From positions 49,228,798-49,292,797 of the forward strand of contig NC_059501.1 of NCBI RefSeq assembly GCF_914767665.1: a stretch of DNA of 64,000 nt, written 5' to 3'. The notes beneath the pieces are model-generated. The model saw only the letters and a list, made by a program, of their open reading frames with translations. It had not been told where the DNA came from and did not search any database. The position numbers were made by a program, and so were the translations under genes. Source of the stretch: Harmonia axyridis (lineage: Eukaryota; Arthropoda; Insecta; Coleoptera; Coccinellidae). Positions 22,201 to 34,903 of the stretch are shown piece after piece (the first letter of the stretch is position 1; every line of letters begins with the position of its first letter).

Positions 22201-23027
22201 TTTGCAATGAACGATATTTCTTCATCTCTGGAGTCTTCACCGTTTGCAACATTTGCACTGCTTCTGCATTCATTCCTTTTGTGTCCATGTTTTCCACATT
22301 TATAGCATTTGAAGTTGAACTTTGGTTTTTCTTGTCCTCGAATTTGTCTATTTCCTCGTTTTTGAAAATTTCCTCTGTTACCATTTCCTCTGTACTTGCT
22401 AGTGAAAGCAACTGATTCTTTCTGTTGATCACCATTATTTCCTTGTCTGATTTCCTCCTGTAGCAACTTGTTTTTGACAAATTGTACGGTTACATCCTTT
22501 GGATTTGTACTGAACATCAAATCAATTGAAGTCGTTAATGCTTGGTAATTTTCAGGCATGGCTGCTAGAAGTTGACATATTATTTCCGGTTCTTCTAAAT
22601 TTCCTCCACTTGCCTTCAAATCACTTACTATTTTGTCGAATTCCAAAAAGAAATCAGAGAGGTTACCTTCCTTGTATTTCATATTCCTGAGTTTTCTTTG
22701 TAGGTCCACCTGCATCGAGAGTCCTCTTCGAGTATATGTGTACTTCAAAGTTTCAAACATGTCTTTAGCTGTCTTCTTATCTTTTACCATTTCCAGCACG
22801 TCGTCTGCTAGCCACTGTACCATAATGTTCCTTGCTTTCGCATCATCTTTCTTGAACTGTTGCAGTTGTTGTTCTCCTGTTGGTGCATTTTGTTCCAATA
22901 CATTTAATGCATTATGCTGTTCCAGGAAAATCTTCAGACGGAATTCCCAGTTCGAGAAGTTTGTGCCATTAAAGGGTTTTAGGTTTGCTAGCTGTGAGTT
23001 TAACGTCGCCATTTCAACGTGTTCCAA
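19224..23027 (-). CDS. Copia gag-pol polyprotein
   Basis: 1,267 codons, uninterrupted. Order: gag (LKPFNGTNFSNWEFRLKIF, residues about 17-35), zinc knuckle CYKCGKHGHKRNEC (about 240), protease FIIDSGATNHLV (about 290), integrase zinc region HRRMGHS...CEVC (about 425-445), integrase core (SDVCGPIS, CDNGGEYSS, then PEQNGIAERFNRTILE with the catalytic Glu), RT (ARLVARGF, QMDVKSAFLNG, LLYVDDLIIF) and RNase H (DSDYANDPNDRKS, STESEYVAL, KHIDVKYHFIRD). The integrase finger seems short: about 15 residues separate GHS from CEVC where copia has about 30. This may be real variation or a small deletion. All catalytic residues checked are present. Confidence 0.95.
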   Translation of the reverse strand: MEHVEMATLNSQLANLKPFNGTNFSNWEFRLKIFLEQHNALNVLEQNAPTGEQQLQQFKKDDAKARNIMVQWLADDVLEMVKDKKTAKDMFETLKYTYTRRGLSMQVDLQRKLRNMKYKEGNLSDFFLEFDKIVSDLKASGGNLEEPEIICQLLAAMPENYQALTTSIDLMFSTNPKDVTVQFVKNKLLQEEIRQGNNGDQQKESVAFTSKYRGNGNRGNFQKRGNRQIRGQEKPKFNFKCYKCGKHGHKRNECRSSANVANGEDSRDEEISFIANKNDRTVTDETLMFIIDSGATNHLVNKQTKVYLSNIKPVSCQINVAKKGSVVNVTRSGNLHVTDKNGRNFNLKDVLQSDDLEYNLLSVKRIEKEGFKVIFEDGKVRICRKGNDTIVLEGNLKGNLYVVCFNPRFDCLNIAVDQDLLHRRMGHSSKYPPTSLCEVCLKAKQTRTHFKSMTDERKPKRVLEVISSDVCGPISPQTRDNMKYYVSFVDHYTHFSQVYLMKNKSEVLEKFKEYEAQVSSRFNRKISRIRCDNGGEYSSETFKAFCNQKGIQIEYTIPRNPEQNGIAERFNRTILEMSRCLIFESKLDKIFWGDALLTSVYLLNRLESSTIPKNTTPASMWYGYNPDLNKIRVFGCVAYAHIPKENRIGKLDSHSKKTILIGYCNNGYKLYDMEENSVVVARSVVFNEEKELTDQNDKTIRILEDNDECEVEDNKKTLNSNIETEELGIGRGKRNKRLPARLLDYDLDDETELLAALSVGYLPGEVPTSYEEAVSIGGGWKEAIQEELKNIEEQQTWELVDPPSNVKVIDSKWVFREKEVDGKVVKKARLVARGFLQSLKNEDVYSPVARMVTIRMLLVLSLEQDLHILQMDVKSAFLNGMLKSPVYMHQPPGFKNENNNNLVCKLNKALYGLKEAPKCWNDTFHDKIITLGFQRSKKDPCLYFKPQGIYLLLYVDDLIIFAKYEEDINYIKHKLSEIFKMTEMKNESLTFLGLEISKFRNELFISQTKLIDKVLIRFNMNDCKGSDIPMQPKLYLASDDKCSENLPYRELIGCLMYVMLGSRPDLCYSISYFSQFQNAHGKDHWHYLKNVLKYLNRTRNFGLKFVKENKSDIQIHTFVDSDYANDPNDRKSITGFLIKMNNNTILWKTKKQNLVALSSTESEYVALCSSIMESLFINQILLEIFVKNKPIVVHEDNQSCIRIASTLEMNRSKHIDVKYHFIRDCIAQNKVKLEYIPSEDQQADVLTKALPRVKFCYFRNLLNVTEL

Positions 23028-23080
23028 GTTTTAATTCTAACTTGTTCTTTATTATACGCTTTTGACACTCAATAACTGTA

Positions 23081-23094
23081 CTGGGCCCATAACC
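23081..23094 (-). promoter_or_regulatory. Copia primer-binding site (initiator tRNA-Met half)
   Basis: On the minus strand GGTTATGGGCCCAG lies immediately after the 5' LTR. It is complementary to the anticodon-stem region of initiator tRNA-Met, the cleaved-tRNA priming used by Drosophila copia. Confidence 0.85.
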
Positions 23095-23317
23095 TGTAGA
23101 GTTTGCAATTCTGGAAGCTCAGTTATGGTGCAAAAGAATAAAGATGGTTTTGATTTTAAGAAGTTTTATTTTCACCTAAGAGATTCCGATAAACTTAACA
23201 GTCTGACATTCACACTTCTCTCTATCAAGTGTCAACTTAGGTTAGAATCCGTGTACTGTGTCAATGATCACAGAATAGGAATAATTAAGCCAGATTCACA
23301 CAATTGTTATATCAACA
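23095..23317 (-). repeat. Copia 5' LTR
   Basis: 223 bp, identical by eye to 18961-19183. The GGGTT duplication follows at 23318-23322. Confidence 0.95.
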
Positions 23318-23443
23318 GGGTTGAACTATTTTGTTTTTTGAATATTTTGAAATAAGATCAACAGGAAGGAATAAAACCACAATATATGTACGTTAGTTTT
23401 GTGAACTTGCTATTTGTAATGTTTATATTTAATATATATTGCA

Positions 23444-23486
23444 GATCCTTGAGAAAGGTAAGAAGTCTTACCGAAAGCTTGGATGA
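23444..23486 (+). ncRNA. Hammerhead-like ribozyme motif, PLE-4 (right arm)
   Basis: Plus-strand mirror of 17811-17853: ATCC, TTGAGAA, GGTAAG/CTTACC, GAAA, GCTT, GGAT. Same two core departures. Confidence 0.55.
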
Positions 23487-23540
23487 TATAAAAGTGTATC
23501 ACTGAATTTCCTAGATCGAAACATCCCAACATTCTTATCC

Positions 23541-23541
<1 letters not shown>

Positions 23542-23605
<64 letters not shown>
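23542..23605. repeat. (TA)n microsatellite
   Basis: About 64 nt of pure TA closing PLE-4. Confidence 0.95.
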
Positions 23606-23609
<4 letters not shown>

Positions 23610-23712
23610 TGCTCGAACTTAATAAAGAAATTAACTTAATTCAGATGAAAAGATAACATATATTTCTTGATTATAGGGCGGTACGAAGTTCGCCGGGTCA
23701 GCTAGTATATAT
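23606..23712 (+). other. Short unassigned retroelement-like tail
   Basis: About 105 bp ending CGAAGTTCGCCGGGTCAGCTAGTA between two TA tracts. The ending resembles the 3' tail of a dispersed insect retroelement (an RTE or SINE tail is suspected from memory only). No coding sequence. Confidence 0.3.
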
Positions 23713-23790
23713 ATATATAGATCAATGAGATAAGGGTTTATCGACTCAATGTTTGGAGGAATAAATAAATAGATGAACTCTTTATTCTGT

Positions 23791-23830
23791 GCCAAGCTTT
23801 CGCATTTTTTTAATGCTTCTTCAGGGCTTC
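23791..23830 (-). ncRNA. Hammerhead-like ribozyme motif, PLE-3 (left arm)
   Basis: Minus strand: stem I GCC, core CTGAAGA, stem II GCATT/AATGC, GAAA, triplet CTT, stem I GGC. The core fits CUGANGA. Confidence 0.6.
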
Positions 23831-24140
23831 TAAAAGAATGTACAATAATTTTCACAATGAACAATTTAAAATATTTTTTACACATTGAACTTACCGAATG
23901 TGAGATTTTTAAAGTCACTAGCATCATGCTCAAACATTCGTCATTAAATAAAACTTACAGACTAGATAAAACAATACAAGTACAATTATCAATGTAAATT
24001 AGCCGCATCGCAGTTTATAGAAATAAATGATTGATAAACTTGTTATTGTTGCTTTGTTTACGAAATAATTACAGGTTATGTTACAGCTCTCTGTGGATTT
24101 AGATCTTTACTTTGTGTTCCCAATTCTTCCTGGTTCATTA

Positions 24141-24929
24141 TTCATCTACAGGGCCATCGTAAAAGTTCTTGTATTTTGATATTTCCAACAAATAACTATA
24201 TATTGAACTCAAATTGTTGGTGTCCGTTTTTTTATTTATCACCTTTTCTGTTTTATTGATGTGGATCATTTCATGTATCAGTCTTTTATGATAATTTGGT
24301 TCAGATTTCTATACCTTTACACTACCAAAATCTACACGATGGTCTAAATTATGCGCGTGAATAGCTAGGGCACACCGTTCTTTATATTTTGTTATGTCTG
24401 ATTTATGTATCGCAATTCTATTTTTGACACATTGTGAGATTGTCCAATGTAACTGCGGTCGCAACCCGAACACTCTATTTCGTAGACGACATTACTTTTC
24501 AGTGGAGTTGGTATAGGATCCTTTATCCTGCTGTATAAATTTTTAACGGTTTTTTGATTGTACACTGCAATTTTGACGTTTTCATCCTTGAATATATTTT
24601 TAAGTTTTTTTGTTAGGTTGTTTACATTTGGATATGATGCAATATGTACTCTACTTGTGGTTGTATTTTGTTTTCTATCTGACGTGATGTTTGTGTCTCA
24701 TCATTAGCATAAAGCAATTTGTTCAGCAGACCATTTGGATATGAATTTTGTTTGAAAATTTCCTGTAATCTTTTTATTCCCTCTTGTTTGAATGTATCAT
24801 GGCATATTTTGTTGATTCTATTTTTCATCTGTTTTACGGTGTTAATTTTTATATTTATGTTGTGATCTGATTGGAAGTGAATGATCTTGTTTGAGTGGGT
24901 ATCTTTTCTATGCCATTTCAGTTTTATTC
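24141..24929 (-). pseudogene. Inverted partial PLE-3 coding copy (GIY-YIG part)
   Basis: On the minus strand it repeats the last part of the PLE-3 ORF: MKNRINKICHDTFKQEGIKR (24828 down), then small indels and stops near 24665 and 24450-24310, and an altered GIY-YIG region. It is the left arm of the fold-back and cannot make protein alone. Confidence 0.75.
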
Positions 24930-26238
24930 ATTTCAATTTGCACAGGATACTAACGATTTTGAAATACCAGATGACTACAGACTAATTTCCCTGGATGTCG
25001 TTAATTTATTTGGTTATTTGGACAAGGGTGAAATACTTGAGATTATAAGACTCAAATGGAACATCATTAAAGATCATACGGCTGTAGATATGGAATTATT
25101 TATTGAAATAATCGAATTCTTGCTGAACAAAAACTATTGCACATTTAAACAAAATTTCTATCTTCAAGTTTTTGGGTGTGCAATGGGTTCAAAACTTACA
25201 CCCATCCTAGCACAATATGTGATGGATCATGTAGTGGATTCCTGCTTGGTTAAATTATCATTCAGAGTACTTTTCATAAAGAAGTTTGTGGACGACATCA
25301 TATTGGCAGTACCTGAAGCTCATATTCAAACTACACTCGAATGCTTCAATTCACATTCTGCAAATCTCCAATTCACCTTCGAAAAAGAGAATAATGAACA
25401 AGCAGTACCTTTCTTGGATACAAAAGCACTTAGACATAACAACCGAATAAAACTGAAATGGCATAGAAAAGATACCCACTCAAACAAGATCATTCACTTC
25501 CAATCAGATCACAACATAAATATAAAAATTAACACCGTAAAACAGATGAAAAATAGAATCAACAAAATATGCCATGATACATTCAAACAAGAGGGAATAA
25601 AAAGATTACAGGAAATTTTCAAACAAAATTCATATCCAAATGGTCTGCTGAACAAATTGCTTTATGCTAATGATGAGACACAAACATCACGTCAGATAGA
25701 AAACCAAAATACAACCACAAGTAGAGTGCATATTGCATCATATCCAAATGTAAACAACCTAACAAAAAAACTTAAAAATATATTCAAGGATGAAAACGTC
25801 AAAATTGCAGTGTACAATCAAAAAACCTTTAAAAATTTATACAGCAGGATAAAGGATCCTATACCAACTCCACTGAAAAGTAATGTCGTCTACGAAATAG
25901 AGTGTTCGGGTTGCGACCGCAGTTACATTGGACAAACCTCACAATGTGTCAAAAATAGAATTGCGATACATAAATCAGTCATAACAAAATATAAAGAACG
26001 GTGTGCCCTAGCTATTCACGCGCATAATTTAGAACATCGTGTAGATTTTGGTAGTGTAAAGGTATTGAAATCTGAACCAAATTATCATAAAAGACTGATA
26101 CATGAAATGATCCACATCAATAAAACAGAAAAGGTGATAAATAAAAAAACGGACACCAACAATTTGAGTTCAATATATAGTTATTTGTTGGAAATATCAA
26201 AATACAAGAACTTTTACGATGGCCCTGTAGATGAATAA
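24930..26238 (+). pseudogene. PLE-3 reverse transcriptase (5'-truncated) and GIY-YIG endonuclease
   Basis: Open frame from within the RT to stop 26238. RT blocks: YRLISLDVVNLF, GCAMGSKLTPILAQYVMDHV, FIKKFVDDIILAV (catalytic Asp pair) and PFLDTKALRHNN. The C-terminus has VVYEIECSGCDRSYIGQTS, RIAIHKS, ALAIHAHNLEH and TNNLSSIYSYLLEISK. The usual TNIP after the first RT Asp is replaced by GYLD. The N-terminal PLE domain is missing; the frame upstream of 24930 is inverted-arm sequence, not protein. Flanking hammerhead-like motifs lie at 23791 and 26546. Confidence 0.8.
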
Positions 26239-26545
26239 TGAACCAGGAAGAATTGGGAACACAAAGTGAAGATCTAAATCCACAGAGAGCTGTAACATAA
26301 CCTGTAATTATTTCGTAAACAAAGCAACAATAACAAGTTTATCAATCATTTATTTCTATAAACTGCGATGCGGCTAATTTACATTGATAATTGTATTTGT
26401 ATTGTTTTATCTAGTCTGTAAGTTTTATTTAATGACGAATGTTTGAGCATGATGCTAGTGACTTTAAAAATCTCACATTCGGTAAGTTCAATGTGTAAAA
26501 AATATTTTAAATTGTTCATTGTGAAAATTATTGTACATTCTTTTA

Positions 26546-26586
26546 GAAGCCCTGAAGAAGCATTAAAAAAATGCGAAAGCTTGGCA
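26546..26586 (+). ncRNA. Hammerhead-like ribozyme motif, PLE-3 (right arm)
   Basis: Plus strand: AGAAGCC-CTGAAGA-A, stem II GCATT/AATGC with an A-rich loop, GAAAGCTT, then GGC closing stem I. Confidence 0.6.
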
Positions 26587-26650
26587 CAGAATAAAGAGTT
26601 CATCTTTTTATTTATTCCTCCAAACATTGAGTCGATAAACCCTTATCTCA

Positions 26651-27090
<440 letters not shown>

Positions 27091-27170
27091 GTTCGGATAG
27101 GTTTCCGCGGTAGGAAATATTTGAACTTTGTGTGTTCCGGATTGGACCGCGTCTAATATTTTGACGTGTT

Positions 27171-27210
27171 CGACGTTTCGGCTCCGATTTCGGAGCCATT
27201 TTCAAGAACC
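27171..27210 (-). ncRNA. Hammerhead-like ribozyme motif, PLE-2 (left)
   Basis: Minus strand: stem I GTTC, core TTGAAAA, stem II GGCTCCG/CGGAGCC, GAAA, triplet GTC, stem I GAAC. The core departs at C3 and G8. Confidence 0.5.
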
Positions 27211-27256
27211 GTTGACTTTACGCCGGGGTCTCAATCTGCCTACTCCCCAGGTATCA

Positions 27257-28129
27257 TCAAAAAGAGTAGGTGTGGTTATCTTTCGTTCCTCGAGGCAACT
27301 GAACGTTAACCACGAGAGGTCCTGTATTCATAGTAGAAGGAGGTGACCCACGTGATGGAGGTTGCGCAGGAGCCGGTTGCGCAGTTGTTAGGCAGCCTCC
27401 AGTCATTGATCGAGCTGTCATCGATCGAGTTGTTATTGATCGAGTTGTTTTCGATCGGTTTGTTGTCGATCGAGTTGTTATCGATTGTGCAGGAACCGAT
27501 GGTGATGTCACGTGACTTCGAGTCATCGATCGGGTTGTTATCGAACGGGTGGCAACTGGGAGCCTGGTACGGGTGGTATGAAGCTGAACTGTCGATCGGG
27601 TTGTTGTCGAGGGCTGAGTTATCGATCGATGTGTTGCCATGAGACGGGAAATCAAAGGTTTCCAAGTGTTGGGTAATCTTTGACCATCATCCCGTTTGTT
27701 GAGACAATTGGGTCGTTTTTCGATCTCGAGTGCTTCACGGATTATCCTACATGTGAGGGTTCTCTCTGCAGAGATGGTCTTACATCCCTCAAAATCAACG
27801 TTATGTCCTGTTTCAGAGTAGTGTTTGAATAGGGCAGATGTTGGATCTCCTTGGCGTATTGCAAGTTGGTGCTCATATACTCTGTTAGTTATACGTCTGT
27901 TGGTTTGTCTTATATATGTTCTTGGACATGCGGAACATGGTATCTCGTATACTCCCTGAGACTCGTTATCGATCGTATCCTTAGGTGTTCGAAGAAATTT
28001 GGAAATTTTGTTATCGGCTGTGAAAACAGTTTTTATATCCTGTTTTCGTATTATGCGACTGATTTTGTCAGTGACACCTTTGATAAAAGGTAGAAAAGCT
28101 TTATGGAGGAAATTTTCTGGAGGATTCTG
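27257..28129 (-). pseudogene. PLE-2 C-terminal protein: GIY-YIG with a Thr/Ser/Arg repeat tail
   Basis: The frame is open from the terminal repeat to stop 27257. Real PLE similarity begins near 28129 (KAFLPFIKGVTDKISRIIR), then GVYEIPCSACPRTYIRQTNR, RVYEHQLAI, HYSETGHNVDF and NCLNKRDDG. The YIG of the catalytic signature reads YIR, so the nuclease may be inactive. After about residue 200 comes a low-complexity tail of SITTRS-type units, from tandem TCGATCGAGTTGTTATCGAT-like DNA (27400-27640). The tail is unusual for a PLE and may be a microsatellite expansion or lineage-specific. The RT is missing. Confidence 0.7.
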
Positions 28130-28147
28130 GAGGCGTAAAGTCAACGG

Positions 28148-28186
28148 TTCTAGAAAATGGCTCCAAAATCGGAGCCGAAACGTCGA
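28148..28186 (+). ncRNA. Hammerhead-like ribozyme motif, PLE-2 (right)
   Basis: Plus strand: GTTC, degenerate core CTAGAAAA, stem II GGCTCC/GGAGCC, GAAA, CGTC, GAAC. The core is more decayed than in the left copy. Confidence 0.4.
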
Positions 28187-28233
28187 ACACGACAAAATAT
28201 TAGACGCGGTCCAATCCGGAACACACAAAGTTC

Positions 28234-28236
28234 ATA

Positions 28237-28259
<23 letters not shown>
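28234..28259. repeat. (TA)n microsatellite
   Basis: About 24 nt between PLE-2 and the poly(T) of an R4-like tail. Confidence 0.9.
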
Positions 28260-28276
<17 letters not shown>

Positions 28277-28412
28277 TTTAATCACCTTAATAGGGTTTGG
28301 CTGTCGATAATGCCGGATCGGTCGGATCAAGACATTTATCAGCTGGTGGTCAGGAAACTTCGGACTATTCGGGTGGTCCATAAGATGACCTCCTTCTGCG
28401 CTTTTTCAATCA

Positions 28413-28417
<5 letters not shown>
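28260..28417 (-). mobile_element. R4-like element, 3' end only
   Basis: On the minus strand it encodes KTDxKSAEGGHLMDHPNS-type C-terminal residues that align with the terminal EVILWTTRIVR block but with changes, then a 3' UTR ending AAGGTGATTA-poly(A). (TA)n on both sides. Confidence 0.7.

Positions 28418-28497
<80 letters not shown>
28418..28497. repeat. (TA)n microsatellite
   Basis: About 80 nt of pure TA, ending at the R4-B 5' edge. Confidence 0.95.
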
Positions 28498-32322
<3,825 letters not shown>

Positions 32323-32432
32323 ATATATATATCAACAATTTTAATTCCCAATATACAACAATAGTTATAAGTATGATAAGTGGTGTGGGAAAATTGATAA
32401 GTGTTATAATTTCACTCTTCTTTATTTCATTC

Positions 32433-32474
32433 AGTCGACGTTTCGATCCCGATGGGGACCTTCTTCAGGACTCT
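32433..32474 (-). ncRNA. Hammerhead-like ribozyme motif, PLE-1 (inverted terminal repeat)
   Basis: Minus strand: AGAGTC, CTGAAGA, A, GGTCCC/GGGATC, GAAA, CGTC, GACT. Core intact. Confidence 0.6.
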
Positions 32475-32510
32475 ACAATAGCAATAGAAAACAGTCAAAA
32501 AACATGGCAA

Positions 32511-34306
32511 TTTTACCACTGTAAGAGGTACCTAAGTCAACATCAAGAATTGTTTGTGTTACGGGCTGATAAAGGCAATGTTACGGTATTGATGGATAAG
32601 GATCAGTACATAGAGCTCTCCAACACAATTTTGCTCAATCAACAATATTACCAACTTCTTCCTAACAGAGATCCAACATTACAATACAAGATAAATGTAA
32701 CGCATTGATTAAGCGATGGGTCACTGGGGGCCACATAACACAAGTACAAGGTAAATTACTGTACATTTATAATTCAGTTCCCGCTAGATTCTACGGTTTA
32801 CCAAAAATCCACAAACCCATTCTTGCCTTGAGACCAATAATATCATCTGTCAACACCCCCACTTCCAAACTGTCAGTTTTTGTTTCAGACATCCTGTCTA
32901 AATATCTTTCTTCCACCAGAAGTAGATATTTTATTGAAGATTCCTTTGCTTTTGCCCAATGTGTGAATGGTTTCCAGTTACCTGTTGATTATGTCCTGAT
33001 CAGCCCGGACGTTGTATCTCTTTTCACCAACATTCCTGTAGAGTTGGCAGCCTCAGCTGTTGGGAACAAGTGGGATACTATCAAAAACCACACTAGTCTA
33101 CCAAAAAAAGAATTCATCCATGCCATTAAGTTCCTGTTTTCTTCTAACTATTTTCTTTTTAATGGTAGGTTCTTCAAACAGGTGCTCGGTTCCTCTATGG
33201 GTTCCAACTTCAGTCCGTCCATTGCTGAAGTAGTAAAGGATTTCCTTCTGGACTGCATTCTTGTTAGCATTCCTTTTCACATTCCTTTCATCAAGAAATA
33301 AGTTGATGATCTAATATGTGCTGTACCTAAAGACCAGGATGCTTTCGTTCTAAACAGGTTCAACAGTGAACATGAAAGTATACAGTTTACGTTGGAGGAA
33401 GAAACAGCGAGTGGTGTCCCATTCCTGGATACAAGGGTGATTCGAACACCGGAAAATAGGCTGATTCTGGATTGGTACCGAAAGCCAACAAGTTCAGGGA
33501 GATACTTACACTATTTTTCCAATCATCCACATGGACAAAAGGTAAACATGATTTTAGGATTGAAGAATCGCATCGAAAAAGTTGCCCATCCAAGTCTAAG
33601 GCAGCAGAATCTGAGGTTATTGTTACAATTGATGCTAGAGAATGGATACCCAAAGAGGTTGTTGTCCAGATTAATATACAATACCACTCCTTCGAGACAG
33701 CCAACGAATGGAGAGAGGGGCGCATCCACCACTGTGGACACTGAGAACGTAGATAAAATTCTTTACTCTTCTATTCCCCTAATAAATGGTATGACTAATG
33801 CATTAATTAACCTCCTAAAGACCACACAAATTAAATTGATTCCGAAATCTTATTTTAAAATTGACAGACTATACAGTCGAGTGAAAGATAGGATGACTGT
33901 TGATAATATGAGTGGTGTGGTATATTGTATTCCATGTTCAATATGTAGTGAGGTGTATATTGGTCAGACATCTCAGCTTTTGAAGAGAAGGATTGCTCAA
34001 CACAAGAGCGACATCAAGAATCCAAATAAGATTTGTGCCCTAGCAGACCATACCCGGGACAAAGATCACCCAATGAATTATAATTCCACCAAAATTCTTG
34101 AATGTGCAGTTAGTGGAAAGAAAATATGTTTCTTAGAGATGTACCATATTAAACGCCACACTTGTTCTATGAATTACAGAAGGGATGTAAACAATATTAG
34201 CTCCATCTATACTTATTTGATTCATTATGACCAGTTTGGTGGCAGTGAATTGGATGGATCAAATGGAATGAATATTTCCACAAGTTCTACAGTCGGGATA
34301 ACGTAA
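32511..34306 (+). pseudogene. PLE-1 unit A: RT and GIY-YIG protein, broken
   Basis: Starts inside the protein (FYHCKRYLSQHQE). A 1-nt loss near 32675 shifts frame. From 32705 one frame runs to 34306 with a single TAA at 33299-33301, directly before VDDLICAV of the RT active site. Blocks: YGLPKIHKP, LRPIISS, SPDVVSLFTNIP, GSSMGSNFSPSIAE (here G-S-S where units B and C have G-F-P), FLDTRVIRTPENR, then SGVVYCIPCSICSEVYIGQT and NNISSIYTYLIHYDQ. Unit A also has V-V-K for V-V-M after the SPSIAE block. Confidence 0.85.
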
Positions 34307-34741
34307 TAATGAATTCTGTGTTCCGGATCATTTCTGTGAGAGGGGATTGGATTCGGTTCATGGAGTCTTTCAATAATCGCATTTGTTCTGAGTTCAGTGA
34401 GAGTGAATTACTGCGACCAAGTGTGATTTAATGCTATTCTATGTTTCATTTGTCATGTGCGTGTATTCTGTGGCAAGTCTGGTTGACAACATTTTTGACA
34501 ACCTCTCATTTTGTTGATTTTTCTGTTTACCTTATTTACATATGATAATTGATTTCTTCTCTTGTGCTAACGAAATATCAGATCTTTTTTCGCTAAATTT
34601 GTTGATGTTCTTGTTCATTGCTTTCTTGAGAGCTATTGATTTGTGTTCAAATAAGATCTTTACAACTCTGTATTTCGGTATGTACTATTTTTACATGTTT
34701 TGTGATTGCCATGTTTTTTGACTGTTTTCTATTGCTATTGT
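34307..34741 (+). other. PLE-1 unit A 3' UTR
   Basis: About 435 bp between the GIY-YIG stop and the hammerhead-like motif. It is repeated nearly unchanged after units B and C. No coding sequence. Confidence 0.7.
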
Positions 34742-34783
34742 AGAGTCCTGAAAAAGGTCCCCATCGGGATCGAAACGTCGACT
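34742..34783 (+). ncRNA. Hammerhead-like ribozyme motif, PLE-1 unit A
   Basis: As in units B and C but the core reads CTGAAAA (G8 to A), so probably inactive. Confidence 0.5.
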
Positions 34784-34903
34784 AAATGAAATAAAGAAGA
34801 GTGAAATTATAACACTTATCAATTTTTCCTCACCCTTATCATACTTATAAGTATTGTTGTATATTGGGAATTAAAATTGTTGATATTTAAGCATGGGGTT
34901 TTA

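Larger units (their letters stand above)
18961..23317 (-). mobile_element. Ty1/copia LTR retrotransposon, apparently complete and young
   Basis: 4,357 bp, bounded by two 223-bp LTRs that I read as identical. A 5-bp target duplication GGGTT precedes 18961 and follows 23317. Removing the element restores continuous PLE-4 sequence. It has one long ORF, a primer site matching the inner part of initiator tRNA-Met, and a purine-rich tract (AAGGGGTG on the minus strand) next to the downstream LTR. Identical LTRs and an open ORF indicate recent insertion. Confidence 0.95.
17721..23541 (-). mobile_element. PLE-4: Penelope-like element with fold-back ends, interrupted by copia
   Basis: PLE-4 comprises 17721-18960 and 23323-23541. 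The left 290 bp (17752-18042) are the inverse of 18896-18960 plus 23323-23541, so the element is a 5'-truncated copy with an inverted terminal repeat, a typical Penelope arrangement. Each arm holds a hammerhead-like motif. Only the GIY-YIG half of the protein remains. The outer end ACATTCTTATCC(A) abuts (TA)n on the right, and (TA)n plus about 35 bp on the left. A second fragment lies at 56003-56565. Confidence 0.8.
23721..26650 (+). mobile_element. PLE-3: Penelope-like element as a 1.2-kb-armed fold-back
   Basis: Left arm 23724-24929 is the inverse of right arm 25446-26648; only about 515 bp (24930-25445) is single. The right side runs from a truncated RT through GIY-YIG to the terminal repeat. 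The left arm is an inverted second copy of the 3' 1.2 kb. Both ends read GAGATAAGGGTTTATCGACTC and its complement. The arms differ by a few substitutions and small indels, such as a stop in the left-arm ORF near 24660. Confidence 0.85.
27091..28233 (-). mobile_element. PLE-2: short Penelope-like element with inverted ends
   Basis: Left 27122-27222 and right 28137-28233 are inverse copies (TTTGTGTGTTCCGGATTGG and complement), each with a hammerhead-like motif. Between them lies only the C-terminal coding part. Both limits are (TA)n. A 5'-truncated relative lies at 55155-55370 and a 29-bp remnant at 54890-54918. Confidence 0.8.
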
